Shown here one piece after another: positions 1-4,633 of a DNA stretch of 10,874 bases. The stretch is taken from positions 1 through 10,874 of the forward strand of contig CAADUS010000065.1 of assembly GCA_900752275.1 (NCBI GenBank). The letters run 5' to 3'. Below the pieces are notes generated by a model, which was not told the origin of the DNA, made no database searches, and saw nothing but the letters and a program-made list of their open reading frames with translations. The position numbers were made by a program, and so were the translations under genes. This DNA comes from an uncultured Collinsella sp. (GTDB lineage Bacteria; Actinomycetota; Coriobacteriia; Coriobacteriales; Coriobacteriaceae). How positions within the stretch are numbered: the stretch's first letter is position 1; each line of letters opens with the position of its first letter.

Positions 1-3
1 CTC

Positions 4-79
4 TGGTGCCCCCGGGCGGATTCGAACCGTCGACACCCGCTTTAGGAGAGCGGTGCTCTATCCCCTGAGCTACGGAGGC
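4..79 (-). tRNA. tRNA-Arg (anticodon CCU)
   Basis: Read on the minus strand this is a complete 76-nt cloverleaf with encoded CCA. The acceptor stem pairs GCCTCCG (73-79) with CGGGGGC (8-14), with one T-G wobble. The D arm holds TAGCTCAGGGGATAGAGCA, the anticodon stem pairs CCGCT with AGCGG around the loop CTCCTAA, and the T arm contains GGTTCGAATCC. Position 33 is T and the anticodon is CCT, which reads AGG (Arg) codons. The discriminator base is A and CCA is encoded at 4-6. No integrase gene or duplicated 3' end is visible, so there is no sign of an integrated element at this tRNA. Confidence 0.96.
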
Positions 80-89
80 ATGTTGTACT

Positions 90-95
90 AGTGTA
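90..95 (-). promoter_or_regulatory. Possible -10 box of the tRNA-Arg promoter
   Basis: On the minus strand the hexamer TACACT lies 10 nt upstream of the mature tRNA 5' end, a plausible distance for a -10 element with a very short leader. A convincing -35 box at 16-18 bp is not seen; TTACAA occurs only 14 bp upstream. This is a weak call based on position and hexamer alone. Confidence 0.35.
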
Positions 96-143
96 GCAGA
101 TTTACGCCGTTGTAATGCAGCGTATAGCCACTCTTCGAAGTTG

Positions 144-345
144 CAGTGGGACAGCCCTCCGGAAAGTGTGTCCCACTATCCGGGCAAATTCTGGGCCAGA
201 CTTTCCCAATGGGACCTCGCTGGGAAACTGTGTCCCAGAATTTCGGCTCGAAACGGGATATGGTTTCCCAAATGAGCCTGTTCCGGAAACTGCATCCCAG
301 AATAGGCGCTCAAACTGGGATAATATTTCCCCAGCGTATCCCGCG
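144..345. repeat. Array of alternately inverted short repeats, 62-bp period
   Basis: Three tandem units of exactly 62 bp are aligned at 159-220, 221-282 and 283-344. Each unit contains a forward half-repeat with a core like GGGAAACTGTGTCCCAGAAT and, about 31 bp later, the same motif in reverse complement (for example GGTTTCCCA at 262-270). Each unit can therefore fold as an outer stem of GGAAA(C/G)T-type against its complement and an inner stem of TCCC against GGGA. Degenerate extra half-repeats flank the three units (GTGGGACAG from 146; TATCCCGCG around 337-345). The 62-bp period is not a multiple of three and the small ORFs across it look like repeat readthrough, so the array is judged non-coding. 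Confidence 0.8.
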
Positions 346-355
346 AAGAGCTACA

Positions 356-415
356 GGTAGTCATTGGGGACGTTCTTTGATGACTAGTCGTTTAAGAACG
401 TCCCCAACGACTACC
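356..415. repeat. Long inverted repeat downstream of manO
   Basis: Two 22-nt arms (356-377, starting GGTAGTCATTGGGG and ending GTTCTT; 394-415, starting AAGAACGTCCCCAACG) pair around a 16-nt loop. The only non-Watson-Crick position is A363 against C408, which becomes a U-G wobble in minus-strand RNA, so the minus transcript pairs throughout. The hairpin begins 6 nt beyond the manO stop codon and could terminate that transcript, though it lacks a clear U-tract. A second, overlapping 11-bp inverted repeat pairs TAGTCATTGGG (358-368) with CCCAATGACTA (414-424), which runs into the manO stop codon. ATGACTAGT is present twice (380-388 and 418-426). The structure looks like a dispersed element rather than a simple terminator. 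Confidence 0.75.
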
Positions 416-421
416 CAATGA

Positions 422-820
422 CTAGTTGCCTTTGTGGAAGAGGTTTTTGATAACGGAGGGGATGCTCTTGGCGCCCTTGGCGGTCACATCGATAAAGTCG
501 GGCGAACGCACGAGCTTATCCTCGTCGACGTACTTGCGGACCGCACGAAGCGTCTCTTTGTCGTCGCGCGTCGAAAACGTAAAGTGACCGTTGTCCTTGG
601 TGAAGATGGCAAAACGCGTGATCTTCTTGGTGCCGCGTAAAACCTCGGCGGCAATATAGTCGACCTCGTCCCACGGGATTTGAATATAATCCTCGGGATT
701 GCGCTCGTTATAGTACTCAAACGCCTTATTGCCCACCATCACGTTACCGTGGCTGGTAAGCCCCATCAGGCAGGTTGCCGGCGTTGCCAGATCGACCGTG
801 CTGTTCTGAGATTGCGCCAT
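422..820 (-). CDS. manO: ManO, DUF956 family protein of the mannose PTS operon
   Basis: The 132-residue product matches the DUF956/ManO family by its start (MAQSQNSTVDLATPATC), the segment VGNKAFEYYNERNPEDYIQIPW and the later run RFAIFTKDNGHFTFSTRDD with VRSPDF further on. In lactic acid bacteria manO commonly follows the IIAB-IIC-IID genes of mannose PTS operons, as it does here. It is a small soluble protein; its precise role is not settled to my knowledge, and a regulatory or accessory function in the PTS is usually supposed. The reading frame opens upstream to a GTG at 871, but that extension runs through the terminator hairpin at 850-883 and adds residues foreign to the family. The ATG at 820 has a GGAGGG (minus strand) 10 nt upstream and GAGG closer in. 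Stop is TAG. It lies 120 bp beyond the IID stop. Confidence 0.9.
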   Translation of the reverse strand: MAQSQNSTVDLATPATCLMGLTSHGNVMVGNKAFEYYNERNPEDYIQIPWDEVDYIAAEVLRGTKKITRFAIFTKDNGHFTFSTRDDKETLRAVRKYVDEDKLVRSPDFIDVTAKGAKSIPSVIKNLFHKGN

Positions 821-844
821 ACGCGCCTCGCCCTCCAATAAAAA

Positions 845-883
845 CAATCGGACCGCATCCAGTGTACCCACCGGGTGCGGTCC
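845..883 (-). terminator. Terminator between the IID gene and manO
   Basis: On the minus strand the arms GGACCGCACCC (873-883) and GGATGCGGTCC (850-860) form an 11-position stem with one C-A mismatch and a 12-nt loop. They are followed by GATTGTTTTATT, a U-rich tail. This has the form of an intrinsic terminator. It sits 58 bp downstream of the IID stop and just upstream of the manO Shine-Dalgarno, so it may lower manO expression relative to the transporter genes. Confidence 0.75.
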
Positions 884-940
884 GTTTCAATGGCTCAAAA
901 GCCCTTGCCTAGCAACTCTCGGTCTTAAGCCGAAGCGTGC

Positions 941-1861
941 TTACATGAAGCCGCAGACGCGACCGATGATGCCGACGGCGAAGAGAGCCAGGATGATGAC
1001 GATCGGGCTGACCTTCTTCTTGAGGAGCTTGCAGACCAGCAGGGTCAGGCACACAGCGGCAAGGCCGGGGATGAGCTGATCGAGGTTAGCCTGAAGCGTG
1101 GTGACCTTAACCTGATCAAGGGCGGTAGCACCGATGGAGTTGTACATCGTCAGCGCTTCCTTGACGCCCTCGGAGCCGGAGGGCAGGCTAGCCCAGTCGA
1201 TAAAGGCGCCAGCAGACTGCGTGACCTTGGAGACGACCGGGGTGAAGGAGATGGACACCCAGCGCTCGACCAGGGCGCCGATGATGAACATACCCAGGAT
1301 GGAAGCACCCTCGGTAACCTTGCCCATCAGACCGCCGGAGAGGTCCTTGGCGATGGAGGAGCCGACCTTGTAGCCAAACTCCTGCGTGTACCACAGGAAA
1401 GCGTAACGGATGATGTTCCACGCGAAGAAGAACAGCAGCGGACCGGCGATGCTGCCGGACAGGGCCATGGAAGCGCCCAGAGCGCCCAGAATCGGGCGAA
1501 GGGTGAACCAGAAGGCGGGGTCGCCGACGCCGGCGAGCGGGCCCATCATACCGACCTTGACGCCCTGGATGGCGACGTCGTCGATCGGAGCACCGTTGGC
1601 GCGCTCCTCCTCGAGGGCGAGGGTAACGCCAATGACGGGGGCGGAAACATAGGGGTGGGTGTTATAGAACTCCAGGTGGCGCTTAAGAGCGGCAATCTGG
1701 TCATCCTTGCTGGTGTAGAGCTTCTTGATCGCAGGGATCATTGCGAAGCACCAGCCGCCGTTCTGCATACGCTCGTAGTTCCACGAGCCCTGAAGGAACT
1801 GATGACGGAAGCAAACCTTCTTGCGGTCAGCCTTGGTGAGCTGAATCTTGTTCTCTGCCAT
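941..1861 (-). CDS. manZ: PTS mannose-family transporter subunit IID
   Basis: The 306-residue membrane protein is the IID component of a mannose/fructose/sorbose-family phosphotransferase system. IID works with IIC to form the sugar channel and passes the substrate to phosphorylated IIB. Family hallmarks are visible: the N-terminal FRHQFLQGSWNYERMQNGGW, then EFYNTHPYVSAPVIGVTLALEEERANG, then the GPLAGVGDPAFW motif, followed by hydrophobic segments, one of them LLFFFAWNIIRYAFLW, and a C-terminal membrane helix (SPIVIILALFAVGIIGRVCGFM). The frame extends three codons to a GTG at 1870, but that codon sits 1-2 nt from the SD-like GGAGGGG; the ATG at 1861 is about 10 nt from it and gives the usual start MAENKIQLT. 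It follows the IIC gene with a 16-bp gap and is surely co-transcribed. Family length is about 280-305, so it is full length. The sugar specificity cannot be read from the sequence; the symbol is by analogy. Confidence 0.95.
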   Translation of the reverse strand: MAENKIQLTKADRKKVCFRHQFLQGSWNYERMQNGGWCFAMIPAIKKLYTSKDDQIAALKRHLEFYNTHPYVSAPVIGVTLALEEERANGAPIDDVAIQGVKVGMMGPLAGVGDPAFWFTLRPILGALGASMALSGSIAGPLLFFFAWNIIRYAFLWYTQEFGYKVGSSIAKDLSGGLMGKVTEGASILGMFIIGALVERWVSISFTPVVSKVTQSAGAFIDWASLPSGSEGVKEALTMYNSIGATALDQVKVTTLQANLDQLIPGLAAVCLTLLVCKLLKKKVSPIVIILALFAVGIIGRVCGFM

Positions 1862-1877
1862 ATGTATCACTCCCCTC

Positions 1878-2696
1878 CTACTCGTAATCGTTCAGAATGT
1901 CGCCGAGCGGGTCACCGGAGCCACCGCCCATGCCGCCACCCTGCTTGGCCAGATCCTTAAGGCCAAGGTAGATGAGGGCAAGGGAGATGCCGATGAGGCC
2001 AAGAGCGATCAGCGTGAGCTGAGGGATGGCAGCAAGGACAAAGCCGAGGATGAAGAACGGCCAGGTCTCCTTGGTGGCCATCATGTTGATGACCATGGCG
2101 TAACCGACGGAAGCGACCATGCCGCCGCCGACAGCCATGCCGCCGGACAGCCAGTCGGGCATAGCGTTAAGCGCGTTGGTAACAGCCTCGGCCGGGATGA
2201 TGCACAGAAGTACTGCCGGGATGGCGATACGAAGGCCCTGCATAAGGATGGCAATGTACTGCCAACGCTCGATGCCAGCGAAGTCGCCCTTCTCGGCGCA
2301 ACCGTCCATGGCGTGAGCGATAGCGGTAGCCAGGGTACGGCAGATCATGGTCAGGAACAGACCAGCGACCGACAGCGGGACAGCGACGGCGATAGCGGCG
2401 GTAACGGCCTTCGACGGATCGGTAGCGCCGCCGTTGAGGGCGAGCACCATGATGATCGAAGAGGCGACCGAGGCCAGAGCGGCGTCAGGCGCGACGGCGG
2501 CGCCGACGTTAGCCCAGCCAAGGGCCATCATCTGGAGCGAACCGCCCAGGAGGATGCCCTCCTGAAGGTGACCGGTTACGAGACCGATAAGCGTGCATGC
2601 CACGAGCGGCTGATGGAACTGGAACTCATCCAGAACGCCTTCCATACCGGCAAGCAACGCGACAATCGCAACAAGCAGAATAGTGATTGCAGACAT
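1878..2696 (-). CDS. manY: PTS mannose-family transporter subunit IIC
   Basis: This 272-residue, strongly hydrophobic protein is the IIC component (sorbose/mannose PTS IIC family), which with IID carries the sugar across the membrane. It starts with a membrane helix (SAITILLVAIVALLAGMEGV), followed by the family's typical FQFHQPLVACTLIGLVTG and LQEGILLGGSLQMMALGWANVGAAVAPDAALASV. Several further membrane segments follow, ending near GLIGISLALIYLGL. The tail is glycine-rich (GGGMGGGSGDP) and ends LNDYE. The ATG at 2696 has a strong AAGGAGGG ribosome binding site 8 nt upstream on the minus strand. It lies 18 bp downstream of the IIAB gene and 16 bp upstream of the IID gene, a tight operon. The length agrees with the family (about 265-275). 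Confidence 0.95.
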   Translation of the reverse strand: MSAITILLVAIVALLAGMEGVLDEFQFHQPLVACTLIGLVTGHLQEGILLGGSLQMMALGWANVGAAVAPDAALASVASSIIMVLALNGGATDPSKAVTAAIAVAVPLSVAGLFLTMICRTLATAIAHAMDGCAEKGDFAGIERWQYIAILMQGLRIAIPAVLLCIIPAEAVTNALNAMPDWLSGGMAVGGGMVASVGYAMVINMMATKETWPFFILGFVLAAIPQLTLIALGLIGISLALIYLGLKDLAKQGGGMGGGSGDPLGDILNDYE

Positions 2697-2714
2697 GTAT
2701 CGGACCCTCCTTTA

Positions 2715-3704
2715 CTATGCTTGAGCGGCCAGTTCGGCCTTAGCTTTCTTCAACATGGCGTCGAGATCCTCGGAGGAATCCGAAGGAACCTTGCGGACCT
2801 CGAACTTGACGCCCTTGGCCTTGAGGGCCTCGAGAGTCTTGACGTCGTCATCGCCCATAGCGACGGCGTTGGTGACGACGACCTTGCCCTTGGAGTGAGC
2901 CATGGAACCGATGTTGACTTCCTTGATGTCGACGCCGGCCTCGATGGCCTTGAGCAGATCCTGCGGGTTCTCGAAGAGCAGCATGGCCTTGGTGTCACCA
3001 AAGCGCGTGTCCTTGACGACCTCGGCCATCTTCTTGATGGGCACGACGTTGGCATGGACTCCCGGAGGGGCAGCCTGCTCGATCATGGTCTTGCGGAGCT
3101 CGTCGTGAGCAACGCCGTCGGAAACCACGATGATGCGGTTGGGGTTAATCTGCTTGGTCCACGTGGTGGCCACCTGACCATGCAGCAGACGGGTGTCGAT
3201 ACGGACGTGGGCGATCTTGATGTGCCCGTCGCCGATGACCGTTCCCGGAGGGATGGCGCCTGCAGGAGCAGCAGCGGCCGCAGCCGGCTTCTTCTCCTCG
3301 GGCTCCAGAGACTCGGGCTTGACGCGCACGCCAGCCTTAGCCTCAGTCACGAGATGTTTTGCGATCGCATGTGCAGTGTTCTTTGCATCAAAGCGCTGCG
3401 AATATGCCTCGATGAGCATAGGCAGGTTGACACCGGTGACGATAGCCCAGGAATCGTGGCCCTCAATGAGCCCGCTGATCTGGTTGAACGGCGTGCCGCC
3501 CCACAGATCAACGAGGAAGAGCACCTGCTCCTGGTCCTCGAAGGAAGCGACTGCTTCCTCGACCTTGGCACGGAAGTCGTCGGGGCCCATGCTCGGCTCG
3601 AGCGAGACCACGGCTACAGACGGCTGATCGCCAAAGACCATCGAGCCCGTCTGCTTGATTCCAGCTGCCAAGTCCCCGTGGCTAGCAAGAACAATACTTA
3701 CCAT
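2715..3704 (-). CDS. manX: PTS mannose-family fused subunit IIAB
   Basis: The 329-residue cytoplasmic protein fuses IIA and IIB, as E. coli ManX and lactic-acid-bacterial ManL do. Phosphate passes from HPr to the IIA histidine, then to the IIB histidine, then to the sugar carried by IIC/IID. The IIA domain covers about residues 1-125, with the active His9 in VLASHGDLA and the downstream DLWGGTPFNQ motif. A linker rich in Pro, Glu and Ala (about 126-160, including a run of six alanines) leads to the IIB domain (about 161-329), with phosphorylated His175 in RIDTRLLHGQV. The frame reaches a GTG at 3707, but the ATG at 3704 lies 7 nt from a perfect AAAGGAGG and places the histidines close to the E. 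coli positions (10 and 175). It is the first gene of the operon. Sugar specificity is not visible; mannose, glucose, fructose or glucosamine are all possible. Confidence 0.95.
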   Translation of the reverse strand: MVSIVLASHGDLAAGIKQTGSMVFGDQPSVAVVSLEPSMGPDDFRAKVEEAVASFEDQEQVLFLVDLWGGTPFNQISGLIEGHDSWAIVTGVNLPMLIEAYSQRFDAKNTAHAIAKHLVTEAKAGVRVKPESLEPEEKKPAAAAAAPAGAIPPGTVIGDGHIKIAHVRIDTRLLHGQVATTWTKQINPNRIIVVSDGVAHDELRKTMIEQAAPPGVHANVVPIKKMAEVVKDTRFGDTKAMLLFENPQDLLKAIEAGVDIKEVNIGSMAHSKGKVVVTNAVAMGDDDVKTLEALKAKGVKFEVRKVPSDSSEDLDAMLKKAKAELAAQA

Positions 3705-3774
3705 CACATAACCTCCTTTTTGTCTACGTATTTCCTACACGACATTAAGGAAGTATACCTGTTTGGTTTGTGGA

Positions 3775-3803
3775 ATTATAGCTAAATTCGTAAAAGGTTG
3801 CAT
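3775..3803 (-). promoter_or_regulatory. Probable promoter of the mannose PTS operon
   Basis: On the minus strand a perfect TATAAT occupies 3775-3780. The hexamer 17 bp upstream (3798-3803) reads ATGCAA, which matches the -35 consensus poorly, so an activator may be needed. Transcription would begin near 3767 and give a leader of about 63 nt before the IIAB ATG. I looked for the -24/-12 sigma-54 signature used by LevR/ManR-type systems in Firmicutes and did not see it. Confidence 0.55.
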
Positions 3804-3938
3804 TATTTGTTTAAACGTCTAAGTTTGTTACAAGTTGATTACGTTACTGCTTTTTGACTCATTACCCGCCAAGGCGTCGCTCATCAAGCCACGCATTTTA
3901 CAGATACAAGCAGACTGTTCATTAATATCGATTTTAAG

Positions 3939-3956
3939 CAAGTGCGAATGCACTTG
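3939..3956. promoter_or_regulatory. Perfect 7+7 palindrome, candidate operator
   Basis: CAAGTGC-GAAT-GCACTTG is a perfect inverted repeat with a 4-bp centre, lying about 160 bp upstream of the PTS -10 box. Its form fits a dimeric regulator's binding site or a short hairpin. Nothing in the window identifies the protein that would bind it. The distance fits an upstream activator site better than a repressor site, but this is a guess. Confidence 0.35.
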
Positions 3957-4029
3957 TACTGCCGCTACTTTGTTCAAACAGGTACGACTTGACTATTTGC
4001 GCGACTTATGATCTACGAAACCACTCAAA

Positions 4030-4098
4030 AAGTTGCGGTGGAATAGTTCTTGTTTAAGAGCCAGAAGGCTGGATTTAGGAACTATTTCACCGCAACTT
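4030..4098 (-). terminator. Long hairpin with U-tract after hypA
   Basis: Arms of 20 nt (4030-4049, AAGTTGCGGTGGAATAGTTC; 4079-4098, GAACTATTTCACCGCAACTT) pair at all but one position around a 29-nt loop. The loop contains a small inner stem, AGCC-agaa-GGCT (4059-4070). The exception is G4041 with T4087, a wobble in plus-strand RNA and a C-A mismatch in minus-strand RNA. In the minus direction the stem ends CAACTTTTTGAG, giving a U-tract, and it starts 10 nt after the hypA stop, so it is likely the hypA terminator. The arm length is far beyond what a terminator needs, so it may be a repeat element used as one. Confidence 0.75.
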
Positions 4099-4108
4099 AT
4101 AGGGGATC

Positions 4109-4537
4109 CTAGACGATGTGGAGGGGGTTGGCGGCGTCGACGGCGTCGGGGACGTCGGAAGGGCCGTCGGGGGCAGCGTCTGCCGGTTCCTCGTCGGGGG
4201 TCTCAATCTGCTTGATCATGACCTCTTGGCCCTGGAGCAGATAGGTATCGCCGCTACCGCAATGGGGGCAGGTCTTGCCGTGCTCGACCGTCGCGTAGTC
4301 GCAGCCGCACGCCTCGCAATGCGTCACGGCCTCGACGGGCTCCACAATAAGCTCCGCGCCCTGCGCGATGGGCTTTTTATCTGCCGCCCAGCGCCAAGCG
4401 TCGAGCAGCAAGTCGGGAACGACGCCCGAGACCTCGCCCAGCAGCAGCGTGACGCTCGAAACGCGACTCACGCCATTGGCGCGCGCCACGTTCTCGACAT
4501 CGCGAATGATGTGGTAAACGATTCCCAATTCATGCAA
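4109..4537 (-). CDS. hypA: HypA, nickel metallochaperone for [NiFe]-hydrogenase
   Basis: HypA binds nickel and, with HypB, delivers it to the [NiFe]-hydrogenase large subunit; some homologues also serve urease. The 142-residue product begins MHELGIVYHIIRDVENVA, with the invariant N-terminal Met-His-Glu in which His2 binds nickel. A zinc site of four cysteines follows at C74/C77 (HCEAC) and C90/C93 (CPHC), with an extra C79. The start codon is TTG: the frame has no ATG here, and the overlapping ATG 2 nt downstream is in another frame. AAAGG lies 8 nt upstream on the minus strand. The usual family length is about 113-118; the extra length is an acidic Asp/Pro/Ala-rich tail from about residue 112. 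It stands alone: no hypB, hypC-F or hydrogenase gene is in the window. It lies 96 bp downstream of the large oxidoreductase, with a hairpin between them. Confidence 0.93.
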   Translation of the reverse strand: MHELGIVYHIIRDVENVARANGVSRVSSVTLLLGEVSGVVPDLLLDAWRWAADKKPIAQGAELIVEPVEAVTHCEACGCDYATVEHGKTCPHCGSGDTYLLQGQEVMIKQIETPDEEPADAAPDGPSDVPDAVDAANPLHIV

Positions 4538-4582
4538 GGTAGAAACCTTTCAACAACGGTTGATGCGATGCAAACTCAAAGC

Positions 4583-4618
4583 AAGGGGACGGCAAAATCT
4601 AGCCTGCGCCGTCCCCTT
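4583..4618 (-). terminator. Perfect 11-bp hairpin behind the oxidoreductase gene
   Basis: AAGGGGACGGC (4583-4593) and GCCGTCCCCTT (4608-4618) are perfect reverse complements around a 14-nt loop. The hairpin begins 15 nt beyond the stop of the minus-strand oxidoreductase gene and probably ends its transcript. It has no true U-tract (the minus strand continues GCTTTGAG). Its GGGGACG core is shared with the inverted repeat at 356-415. Confidence 0.6.
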
Positions 4619-4633
4619 ACCCGCCATGGTTAC

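Larger units (their letters stand above)
3705..4029. other. AT-rich intergenic region upstream of the PTS operon
   Basis: This 325-bp stretch between the IIAB start and the hairpin after hypA has no supported gene. It is clearly more AT-rich than the flanking genes. It contains the probable PTS promoter (3775-3803), the palindrome at 3939-3956, and an A/T-rich segment at about 3807-3833 where TTTGTT occurs twice. No tRNA, riboswitch or IS signature was recognised. Confidence 0.6.

Noticed and set aside
4..79. tRNA-Arg as an integration site of a mobile element
   Set aside because: The tRNA is intact, and no integrase or second copy of its 3' end is seen in the window.
144..345. CRISPR array
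   Set aside because: The repeats alternate in orientation, diverge from each other and leave no constant-length unique spacers; no cas gene is present.
115..421. Small open frames of 62-91 codons between the tRNA and manO
   Set aside because: They follow the repeat array, whose 62-bp period breaks the frame at each unit, and the peptides show only repeat readthrough with no convincing ribosome binding site.
820..871. Longer manO start at the GTG at 871
   Set aside because: The extension passes through a terminator hairpin and lacks family similarity; the ATG at 820 has a ribosome binding site and gives the standard ManO N-terminus.
1848..3785. 645-codon open frame on the plus strand across the PTS genes
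   Set aside because: It is the antisense of IIC and IIAB, whose protein families are unmistakable. Long antisense frames are expected in GC-rich genes with strong codon bias, and the translation is low-complexity Asp/Gly/His-rich.
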